Shown: positions 1 to 5,100 of the stretch, in pieces
How the letters are laid out: every line of letters begins with the position of its first letter
Numbering within the stretch: the first letter of the stretch is position 1
NCBI GenBank assembly: GCA_002403075.1
Contig: DHHB01000060.1
Coordinates: 63,808 to 69,756, forward strand
Length of the DNA stretch: 5,949 nt
Direction: 5' to 3'
From: a bacterium UBP1_UBA4783
Lineage (GTDB): Bacteria > Krumholzibacteriota > Krumholzibacteriia > Krumholzibacteriales > Krumholzibacteriaceae
Translations under genes and position numbers: made by a program
Notes under the pieces: generated by a model
Databases searched by the model: none
Told to the model about the DNA's origin: nothing
Seen by the model: only the letters and a program-made list of their open reading frames with translations

Positions 1-1166
1 TATTTCTCCGTGCGTTTTTTCGCCGCGCCGAAGGCGTCGGTTATCGAGCCGGTCGCGGAATGAGCGCCGGCGGCGCCCAATGAGCGAGCGACATCCGCCC
101 AGACCTGTCCCTGGTCGCTGAATGCCCGGCCGGTGGTTCGCCGGTGCGCCTGCGAGCTCGCTATCTTTCTTCCCCTGAGGCCGGGAGTGGCGTAGTGAGA
201 GGCGTCGAACGTGCGCGACGTCAGGCTCCACCTGCCCCGCTCCACGCAGCTCACCGGGATGATGTGCCGGGTCTTCTCCCTGATCAGTATCGTGATGTTG
301 ACGGTCCTGTTCTGCTTGGCGCCGATCAGAATTTCTCCTTCGGGGATCAGTATCGGCAGCGGCGCGCGGTTCTCGACGAGCAGCTCGGGGATGCTTCCCG
401 CCTCCGACACCTCGCGGACCTCCGCCTGCTTCTTCGCGATCGCTTCCTTGAGAAGCAGGTAGTCCGGTTTGTGCGCTTTTTTCGAGAGCAGGGGGAAGAT
501 GGTCAGGTTGTGATGGAAGAGGGCCTTGCCCGTCTTGATCTCTTTCATCCAATCGCGGACGTCCTCGATCGCCTTCTCCGCCGCGCGCGTTCTCAGGGCC
601 CAGGCCCGGTGCTTGAAAAGCGCGAGGAGCAGGTGCGTCTTCGGAAGGAGATCCTCGGCGTCGAGGGCCTTGAGGCGCGTCGCCAACGCCGAAACGGTAT
701 CTCCGTCCGTCCATCGATCGATCCCGGACCAGATCGCGAGCACCGCCTGGTGGAAGCCTTCGAGGACGTCCTTCGGATCGGCGTCGCGCCGCAGTATGTG
801 TCGACCCTTCGTGTGCAGATAGATCTCGATCAGGATGAAGGCTCTGTCGGACTCTTGCGCCTTCGCCGACTCGGCGACGCGCCCTTCCGCCCAGACCTCG
901 CCCGAGTCGATGAGCGGGGCGAGCCAGGAGGAAATCCTCCGCGGGACGTGTCCGGCCTGATGAAAGTTCTTGTTATCGATCCGGATGGCGTTCGCGTCGA
1001 ACTTGTTCTCCGGCTCCCGCTCGAGCTGGACCTTGTCGCCCGGACTGACGCCCGCGTCGTAGTACTGCATACCCGCGATTTCGGTGAAAACCTCGCCGAG
1101 GAGCTTCGCGGCGGGCGCACGGCGGCGCCGGGCTTTTGATTTTTCATGCGGCTTGGCGGCAGGCAT
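1..1166 (-). CDS. HIRAN domain + ARPP-1 domain protein (3' end beyond window)
   Basis: The minus strand is open from an ATG at 1166-1164 to the window edge: 388 codons, then a partial codon beginning TA. Residues 1-24 are a basic tail (four Arg in a row at 13-16). Residues about 25-118 match a HIRAN domain: a Gly-rich first strand, then VQLEREPENKFDANAIRID (47-64), the typical basic/Glu-Pro-x-N-x-x-Asp-x-N-Ala core, then HVPRRIS. Residues about 214-388 match ARPP-1: KPDYLLLKEAI, ILIPEGEILIGAKQNRTVNI (272-291), IPVSCVERGRWS (303-314), and a DQGQVW segment at 351-356. Residues 120-213 are helical and unassigned. HIRAN in eukaryotic HLTF binds 3' DNA ends. ARPP-1 has no assigned activity that I know of, so the function is open. 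ARPP-1 proteins normally continue past this point, so the partial codon is probably Tyr rather than a stop. The start is preceded by GGGG seven bases upstream (1174-1177). No signal peptide, so probably cytoplasmic. Confidence 0.85.
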   Translation of the reverse strand, partial: MPAAKPHEKSKARRRRAPAAKLLGEVFTEIAGMQYYDAGVSPGDKVQLEREPENKFDANAIRIDNKNFHQAGHVPRRISSWLAPLIDSGEVWAEGRVAESAKAQESDRAFILIEIYLHTKGRHILRRDADPKDVLEGFHQAVLAIWSGIDRWTDGDTVSALATRLKALDAEDLLPKTHLLLALFKHRAWALRTRAAEKAIEDVRDWMKEIKTGKALFHHNLTIFPLLSKKAHKPDYLLLKEAIAKKQAEVREVSEAGSIPELLVENRAPLPILIPEGEILIGAKQNRTVNITILIREKTRHIIPVSCVERGRWSLTSRTFDASHYATPGLRGRKIASSQAHRRTTGRAFSDQGQVWADVARSLGAAGAHSATGSITDAFGAAKKRTEK

Positions 1167-1215
1167 ATTCAAACCCCGCGATACATCGAATACCGGAAAT
1201 TTTGATAGTGATCTT

Positions 1216-1229
1216 CCTCGATAACGAGG
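1216..1229. promoter_or_regulatory. Inverted repeat over the -10/start region (possible operator)
   Basis: CCTCG-ATAA-CGAGG is a perfect 5-bp inverted repeat around a 4-base centre. It covers the last three bases of the predicted -10 (1227-1232) and the expected transcription start near 1220. A repressor site at this position would block initiation. The same sequence could be a small RNA hairpin if transcription began further upstream. No protein is known to bind it. Confidence 0.35.
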
Positions 1230-1255
1230 TTAGCGGCGAAATGCCCGGGAGTCAA
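1227..1255 (-). promoter_or_regulatory. Candidate sigma70-type promoter for the HIRAN-ARPP-1 gene
   Basis: Reading the minus strand, TTGACT (1255-1250) is followed by exactly 17 bases and then TAACCT (1232-1227). The -35 matches five of six consensus bases and the -10 three of six, including the T-A-x-x-x-T frame. Transcription would begin near 1220, giving a leader of about 54 nt before the ATG at 1166. The spacing and position are good but the -10 is weak, so this is a prediction. No convincing promoter was seen on the plus strand for the gene at 1424. The best there is ATGACA at 1302-1307, with only a poor TATGTA at 19-base spacing. Confidence 0.5.
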
Positions 1256-1261
1256 GCTCCC
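1247..1261. promoter_or_regulatory. Inverted repeat over the -35 box
   Basis: GGGAG-TCAAG-CTCCC is a perfect 5-bp inverted repeat with a 5-base centre. The predicted -35 (1250-1255) lies within it. It sits 31 bases from the centre of the repeat at 1216-1229, about three helical turns. The two arms are unrelated in sequence to those of the other repeat, so they need not bind the same protein. Short GC-rich inverted repeats are common by chance in such DNA. Confidence 0.25.
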
Positions 1262-1423
1262 ACCTGAACCATACGCGGCGCGATCCGGATTCAAATTGCC
1301 TATGACATTCGATCGAGACATGCCACTATGTAGCGAGATATTCAACGTGAGGAACGCGGCGTCGTCTTCAAACGCGACGCGGCGATCGAAGCGTCGGGGA
1401 TCTTCCGCTGATCGGGGTTATCC

Positions 1424-1963
1424 ATGCGCTCAGGCGTCGTTCGGGCAAGAACCGCGGTCCTGTTCGTGTGTGCCGCGGGATTCCTCGTGTCTTCCGTCGC
1501 GACGGCGGCGCTTGCCGAAGGATCGGATACGACGAACTGCTCGGTGGATCGCATCATCGTCGAAAAATCGAAGCGGAGAATGACGCTTCTCAGGGGACAG
1601 CAGGAAGTGGCCGTCTACAGAGTCGCCCTCGGCCGCGACCCCGTCGGGCCGAAGGTCATGCGGGGAGATAACAGGACGCCCGAAGGGCTCTATTTCGTCG
1701 ATTACAAGGTCCGCGACAGCGTCTACTACAGGGCCCTCCATCTTACGTACCCGAACCTCGACGACCTGACGCGGGCCGATTCTCTCGGCGTCCCGCCGGG
1801 CAATCACATCATGATCCACGGCATGAGCAAGAAGCAGCTGTGGATGGGGGACATCCAGTACCTCTTCGACTGGACCAACGGCTGCATCGCCCTGACGAAC
1901 AGCGAGATCGAAGAAATCTGGGATCTCGTTCCTCCGTGGACGCCGGTGGAGATTAGACCGTAG
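1424..1963 (+). CDS. Exported YkuD-family L,D-transpeptidase
   Basis: A 179-residue protein with an N-terminal signal peptide: Arg residues at 2 and 7-9, a hydrophobic core at about 11-30, and a likely cut after ALA at 29-31. The mature part is essentially one YkuD domain (about 42-179). It has TPEGLY at 85-90, the histidine motif IMIHG at 129-133, and the catalytic segment DWTNGCIALTN at 149-159 with nucleophile Cys154. Such enzymes act in the periplasm on meso-DAP peptides, making 3-3 cross-links, attaching lipoproteins or cutting such bonds; which of these applies cannot be told. There is no LysM or other wall-binding domain. His132 and Cys154 are separated by 21 residues, more than the roughly 15 in the neighbouring enzyme. 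The start is the first possible one, since an in-frame TGA lies at 1409-1411; GGGG at 1414-1417 is the only Shine-Dalgarno-like sequence. It converges on the lipoprotein/LysM-YkuD pair. Confidence 0.92.
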   Translation: MRSGVVRARTAVLFVCAAGFLVSSVATAALAEGSDTTNCSVDRIIVEKSKRRMTLLRGQQEVAVYRVALGRDPVGPKVMRGDNRTPEGLYFVDYKVRDSVYYRALHLTYPNLDDLTRADSLGVPPGNHIMIHGMSKKQLWMGDIQYLFDWTNGCIALTNSEIEEIWDLVPPWTPVEIRP

Positions 1964-2016
1964 CCGGCCGGGCGGCGATCACGAGCGGGAGAGCGTGCCC
2001 GCACAGAGCGCGGCAA

Positions 2017-2059
2017 AGAGAGGCGGCGCCGATTTCACGCGGCGCCGCCTCTTTCTCTT
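2017..2059 (+). terminator. Strong intrinsic terminator, probably bidirectional
   Basis: A perfect 13-bp GC-rich stem pairs 2019-2031 with 2040-2052 around an 8-base loop (2032-2039). A G-T and an A-T pair extend it to 2017/2054. On the plus strand it runs into a pyrimidine/T-rich tail, TTTCTCTT (2052-2059), 54 bases after the transpeptidase stop. On the minus strand it lies 41 bases after the lipoprotein stop, with a weaker tail (CTCTCTTT). It therefore fits termination of the plus gene and probably also of the converging minus operon. Confidence 0.85.
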
Positions 2060-2094
2060 CCGACTCGATGTGTCCTGCCCATCGATCGTTTTCT

Positions 2095-2427
2095 CTATTT
2101 CCTCATCCCCTTCAAGAGGATCGCTTCCGCCTTCTTGGCGTTGTCCTCGGCGAGTTTCGCCGCGGCTTCGGCGCGAGCCGCCGCCTGGTCCGCCCGCGCG
2201 GCCGCATCCGTGGCTCTGGCGCACTCGGCCTGCGCACCCTGGACCGCGGCGGTGGCCGCCGCGGCGTCGCGAGTCGCTTGGTCGGCCTTCGCCATGGCCT
2301 GATCGGCCTTCAAGGAGGCGGCATCGACTTCCGCCTGCAGCTTCTTCAGATCTCCCGTCGTGGCGCAGCTCATCATGAGCGCTGCAACGAGCACGAACGC
2401 CGCGACGACGATGAAGCGTGACTTCAT
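2095..2427 (-). CDS. Lpp-like alanine-rich coiled-coil lipoprotein
   Basis: A 110-residue protein with a lipoprotein signal: Lys2 and Arg4, a hydrophobic stretch at 5-18, then MMSC with Cys21 as the lipidated residue. The mature 90 residues contain 34 alanines arranged with Lys/Arg/Asp/Glu/Gln in heptad-like order, an alanine-zipper coiled coil with no globular domain. It ends in GMRK. E. coli Lpp likewise ends in Arg-Lys, and that C-terminal Lys is the one joined to peptidoglycan. The -1 to -3 lipobox (Met-Met-Ser) is less typical than Leu-Ala-Gly. Cys69 inside the helix is unusual and could cross-link subunits. The gene follows the LysM-YkuD gene by 46 nt, consistent with cotranscription and an enzyme-substrate relation. 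It is longer than E. coli Lpp (58 mature residues). Similar Ala-zipper lipoproteins also exist without known attachment to the wall. Confidence 0.87.
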   Translation of the reverse strand: MKSRFIVVAAFVLVAALMMSCATTGDLKKLQAEVDAASLKADQAMAKADQATRDAAAATAAVQGAQAECARATDAAARADQAAARAEAAAKLAEDNAKKAEAILLKGMRK

Positions 2428-2435
2428 AACCCGTT

Positions 2436-2443
2436 CCTCCTTT
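2436..2443 (-). promoter_or_regulatory. Strong Shine-Dalgarno site of the lipoprotein gene
   Basis: On the minus strand AAAGGAGG lies eight bases before the ATG at 2427. It is the best ribosome binding site in the window, much stronger than those of the two YkuD genes. This suggests high translation, as expected for an abundant structural lipoprotein made downstream of an enzyme in the same transcript. It also fixes the start codon. Confidence 0.85.
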
Positions 2444-2473
2444 CCATCGAGACATCTCAGCCGTTCATCCCGT

Positions 2474-3412
2474 TCACCGGTGTCGCGCCGACTGTTCGCC
2501 TTCGCCTCCTTCCGCCGGGACGCCCACCGGGACGGGAACTCCGCTCTTCTCGTGCAACGCCATGCGAACCTCCTCCCAGTCCACCGAATCCTCGACGCCC
2601 ATCTTCTTCGCGAGAGATCGCGCGTGTTTTTCCAGGTTCTTTATTCTACCGTAGATGTCTTCGTGGACTTCGATGAAGATCTCGCCTCTTCTGAACCCGA
2701 ATTTCACGGGCTGATAGACGATGTCGACGATCGTCTCTCTCGGCGCCTCGGGAAACAGCTTCTCCATGTCCTCCGGGTAGAGCCGGATGCATCCGTTGCT
2801 GATGACGCGTCCCACGCTCCAGGCGTTGTCCGTCCCGTGGATTCCGTATCGTTCCCGTGACAGCCCCAGCCAGTGCTTTCCGATCGGGTTGTCTCCCCCG
2901 GGCGGCATGCTCTTTTCATTGTACTTGTGCTGCAACCTCTCGGGGATATTCCACGTCGGATCGACCGCTTTCTCCACGACGCGGAACGTGCCGATCGGCG
3001 TCGGAGTCTCTTTTTCTCCGACCGTGACGGGGTATGTCCAGACCGCCCCGTACCGCGCGATAAAATAGTAGAGGCGCAGCTCGGGCACATTGATGACGAT
3101 GCCTTCCCCCTTCGCGGCGGGAAGGATCCAGAGCGCCGGGATCTGCAAGACGCTCCCCTCCTCGAGCAGCCACTGATCCACATTGGGATAGAACGTCTGA
3201 AGCTCCGTTATTCCCATGTCGTACTTTCTCGCGATATCGAGCAGCGTCTCGCCCGGCTGAACCGTGTGCCTGTACACCCGGCCGATGATGGTGGTTCTTG
3301 CGGCGGGATCTTCTGAAACCGGCATGAGATACGATTTGGCGCAGGCGCCCGCCCAAACGGCGGCCACAAGCATGACTGATACCGCGAGGCCTCCGGCTCT
3401 CAATTTCATCAC
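2474..3412 (-). CDS. LysM-YkuD L,D-transpeptidase (ErfK/YbiS/YcfS type)
   Basis: A 312-residue exported enzyme. Residues 1-24 form a signal peptide whose end (AGAC, Cys24) may be a lipobox, although Ala at -3 is not ideal; ordinary cleavage nearby is also possible. Residues about 47-92 are a LysM domain (YRHTVQPGETLLDIARKYDM at 47-66, closing with VLQIP), which binds glycan strands. Residues about 104-235 are the YkuD catalytic domain: TPTPIGTF (137-143 region), IHGT with His192, and ISNGCIRL with Cys208 as nucleophile. A charged C-terminal tail (about 240-312) follows, starting with the FIEVH strand usual in this group. Relatives in E. coli attach Lpp to peptidoglycan, and the next gene encodes an Lpp-like lipoprotein. 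Start: GTG 3412 is immediately followed by ATG 3409. GAGGAG at 3426-3431 is 13 or 16 bases away, rather far, so either codon may be used. Confidence 0.92.
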   Translation of the reverse strand: MMKLRAGGLAVSVMLVAAVWAGACAKSYLMPVSEDPAARTTIIGRVYRHTVQPGETLLDIARKYDMGITELQTFYPNVDQWLLEEGSVLQIPALWILPAAKGEGIVINVPELRLYYFIARYGAVWTYPVTVGEKETPTPIGTFRVVEKAVDPTWNIPERLQHKYNEKSMPPGGDNPIGKHWLGLSRERYGIHGTDNAWSVGRVISNGCIRLYPEDMEKLFPEAPRETIVDIVYQPVKFGFRRGEIFIEVHEDIYGRIKNLEKHARSLAKKMGVEDSVDWEEVRMALHEKSGVPVPVGVPAEGGEGEQSARHR

Positions 3413-3520
3413 CGCCGGAAGTATACTCCTCTTCGAGCTTCTTCGGGCAATCCGAATCGCAGAGCGATCTTCCCACCTCTTGCTCCGTCATGTCAGGGAT
3501 CGCGATCTTCTTCAGGAGCG

Positions 3521-4846
3521 TCAGGCCTCCTCGATAAGGCCCTCCTGCTTGGCCACCGCATAGGTGCACACCATGTCCCCCGTCACGTTGTTGGCCGTTT
3601 CGAACATATCGAGTATGGGGTTGATGCCGAGCGCCAGAGCCACGATAACCGCCGTCTGGGCGCCGTCGAGTCCCATGTTGCCGAGGATGATGAAGAGCAG
3701 CATGAGGCTCCCGCCGGGAACGCCGCCCGCGCCGATGGAGGCGAGCACCGTCGTGATGACCAGCATGATGAGGTCGCCGACGCCGAGGTCTATGCCGAAC
3801 ATATTCGCCGCGAGCACGGCGAACATGGGGAGGTGAACGCAGACGCCGTCCATGTTGATGGTCGCGCCGAGCGGCAGAGAGAAGCTCGCGAGCTCGTTCT
3901 TGACCTTCAACCGCTCTTCGACGGTTCGAAGGGTCACGGGAAGGGTCGCGGCGCTGCTTCTCGTAATGAACGCCGTGAGGATCGCCTGCTCCATGCCGCG
4001 CATGACGCGAAACGGATTCTGCTTGGTCGCGAGCACGAGCAGGATCGGGTAGACCACGAGCATCATGCAGAGAACGCCGAGGATGACGCCGAGTGTAACG
4101 CTGACATAGGGTCCCACGATATTCGGGCCGTACACGCCGAAGTTGACGATCGAAAGCGCCAGCACGCCGATCGGGGCGTACTCGAGAATCCAGTCGACCA
4201 TTTTGAATATCGCGTCGCGGACCCCGGAGAGAAAGCCGATGACCATTTCCATCTGCGCAAGACGTGCGGGCTCGTTCGTCTTCTCCAGTATGAGTCTGAT
4301 GCTGAGGCCGAAGAGCACCGAAAACACGATGATCGCGAGGAAATTTCCGCTCGAGAGCGCCTGGAACGGATTCTGGAACATCCCGATGAGCATGTCGACG
4401 AACGTGCCGCTTGATCGCGCCTCCTCGACGATGCCCTCCGCCGTTCCGCCGAGGCTCTTCGCGATCTCCTCCCATCCCTGAATGGCGCCGCCTCCCCCGG
4501 GATTGATGGCGAGCGCGAGGAGCGCGCCGACAATCGCCGCGAGGAACGAGCAGAAAAGGTACCAGCCGATGACCTTGAGGCCGATCGCGCCGAAACGGCT
4601 TATCGGAAGGCTCGCCGCGCCGAGTATCAGGGAAAAGAAGATCACCGGGATCACGATCATCTTGAGCATATTCACGAGCACCATGCCGAAGGGGCTGATC
4701 CAGGGCATGGCCTTCGCGGCGACGGGATTTCCCGTGGCGCTCGAGACGTACCAGAGGACGCATCCGACGCTCGAGCCGATGAGGACCGCCGCTATGATGC
4801 GAAGCAGGATCGATTTTCCGATGTACCACCTGAAAAGAGATCTCAT
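3521..4846 (-). CDS. DAACS-family dicarboxylate/amino acid:cation symporter
   Basis: A 441-residue inner-membrane protein with the length and hydrophobic pattern of GltP/GltPh-type elevator transporters. It carries the family landmarks: hairpin 1 SSAATLPVTL (297-306), TM7 NMDG (331-334), hairpin 2 GAGGVPGG (372-379), and TM8 LDMFETANNVTGD (412-424). Against GltPh as I remember it, D394, T398, N401 and D405 are kept (413, 417, 420, 424). Arg397, which holds the substrate side-chain carboxylate, is Glu416. Thr314 of NMDGT is Val335, Tyr317 is His338, and Asp390 is Asn409. Glutamate or aspartate is therefore an unlikely substrate; a neutral amino acid or another small organic acid is possible. 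Start: the open frame extends 25 codons further up, but that extension is Pro/Arg-rich. ATG 4846 has GAGGAG nine bases ahead and begins a typical N-terminus. The next gene starts 108 nt downstream on the same strand with no terminator seen, so read-through is possible. Confidence 0.93.
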   Translation of the reverse strand: MRSLFRWYIGKSILLRIIAAVLIGSSVGCVLWYVSSATGNPVAAKAMPWISPFGMVLVNMLKMIVIPVIFFSLILGAASLPISRFGAIGLKVIGWYLFCSFLAAIVGALLALAINPGGGGAIQGWEEIAKSLGGTAEGIVEEARSSGTFVDMLIGMFQNPFQALSSGNFLAIIVFSVLFGLSIRLILEKTNEPARLAQMEMVIGFLSGVRDAIFKMVDWILEYAPIGVLALSIVNFGVYGPNIVGPYVSVTLGVILGVLCMMLVVYPILLVLATKQNPFRVMRGMEQAILTAFITRSSAATLPVTLRTVEERLKVKNELASFSLPLGATINMDGVCVHLPMFAVLAANMFGIDLGVGDLIMLVITTVLASIGAGGVPGGSLMLLFIILGNMGLDGAQTAVIVALALGINPILDMFETANNVTGDMVCTYAVAKQEGLIEEA

Positions 4847-4855
4847 GACGATACG

Positions 4856-4861
4856 CTCCTC
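4856..4861 (-). promoter_or_regulatory. Shine-Dalgarno site deciding the symporter start
   Basis: GAGGAG on the minus strand ends nine bases before ATG 4846. This supports that ATG over the in-frame upstream ATG at 4921, whose 25-residue extension would be hydrophilic and Pro/Arg-rich, unlike a symporter N-terminus. Confidence 0.8.
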
Positions 4862-4884
4862 GGCTCGGAGATTGCGCGGAGGCG

Positions 4885-4945
4885 GCCGCCGCGGATCCGG
4901 CGGCTGCGCGGCACTGAGCATCCGCCCGCGCTCGCGGGTCGCGAG
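4885..4945 (-). other. Hairpin-rich 5' leader of the symporter transcript
   Basis: Two stems fall inside the predicted leader. One is 4931-4936 with 4940-4945 (CTCGCG/CGCGAG, 3-base loop). The other is 4885-4891 with 4898-4904, seven GC pairs around a 6-base loop. The second ends 24 bases before the Shine-Dalgarno site. Neither is followed by a T-run, so they do not look like a classical attenuator. I recognise no known riboswitch core. They may slow ribosome access or may only reflect high GC. Confidence 0.35.
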
Positions 4946-4969
4946 GATCCCGAAAGCGGCACGGGCGCG

Positions 4970-4998
4970 ATTCTATGGGAGATTATGGGCAGCGTCAA
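4970..4998 (-). promoter_or_regulatory. Strong sigma70-type promoter for the symporter
   Basis: On the minus strand TTGACG (4998-4993) is followed by exactly 17 bases and TAGAAT (4975-4970). Both boxes match five of six consensus bases with ideal spacing. The expected start is near 4963, giving a leader of about 117 nt to ATG 4846. It lies in the gap after the propeller gene, so the symporter has its own promoter. Because no terminator is seen after the symporter, this promoter may also supply the LysM-YkuD and lipoprotein genes. Confidence 0.75.
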
Positions 4999-5040
4999 GA
5001 CGCGCTCCGGGGACGCCGTCGCCCCGGGCGGACGTGCGGT

Positions 5041-5059
5041 CCTCCGCGCAGCGCGGAGG
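5041..5059 (-). terminator. GC hairpin after the propeller gene (weak terminator candidate)
   Basis: CCTCCGCG-CAG-CGCGGAGG is a perfect 8-bp stem with a 3-base loop, 42 nt past the stop codon of the propeller gene. No T-run follows on either strand, so intrinsic termination is doubtful. It may mark an mRNA 3' end protected from exonucleases or a T-less terminator. Its place between the gene end and the next promoter (4970-4998) is what makes it worth listing. Confidence 0.35.
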
Positions 5060-5100
5060 CTGGAGAAAGCCGATCTATCTACGGCGACACCGATTCTCCG

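Noticed and set aside
144..1139. Plus-strand open frame of 331 codons
   Set aside because: It is codon-aligned antisense to the HIRAN-ARPP-1 gene, which has recognisable domains. The forward product shows no domain, only the high-GC mirror composition rich in Arg, Asp, Glu and Leu.
1296..1583. Plus-strand open frame upstream of and overlapping the first transpeptidase
   Set aside because: Ser/Arg-rich product with no recognisable domain, overlapping a clear signal-peptide-bearing gene in another frame.
1979..2455. Minus-strand open frame of 158 codons over the lipoprotein gene and terminator
   Set aside because: Arg/Gly/Ser-rich shifted-frame product that would run through the terminator hairpin. 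The lipoprotein frame has a lipobox and a strong ribosome site.
3413..3491. Protein-like stretch starting at ATG 3491 (minus), with several acidic residues, in the gap after the symporter
   Set aside because: No ribosome binding site, no stop before it enters the transpeptidase gene out of frame, and no recognised similarity. It is part of the shifted 637-codon frame.
2916..4829. Minus-strand open frame of 637 codons in another frame, across the symporter and LysM-YkuD genes
   Set aside because: Overlaps two well-recognised genes. Its product is Arg/His/Gly-rich low-complexity sequence typical of a shifted frame in GC-rich DNA.
4847..4921. 25-residue N-terminal extension of the symporter from ATG 4921
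   Set aside because: Hydrophilic and Pro/Arg-rich, while ATG 4846 has a well-spaced GAGGAG and begins a normal symporter N-terminus.
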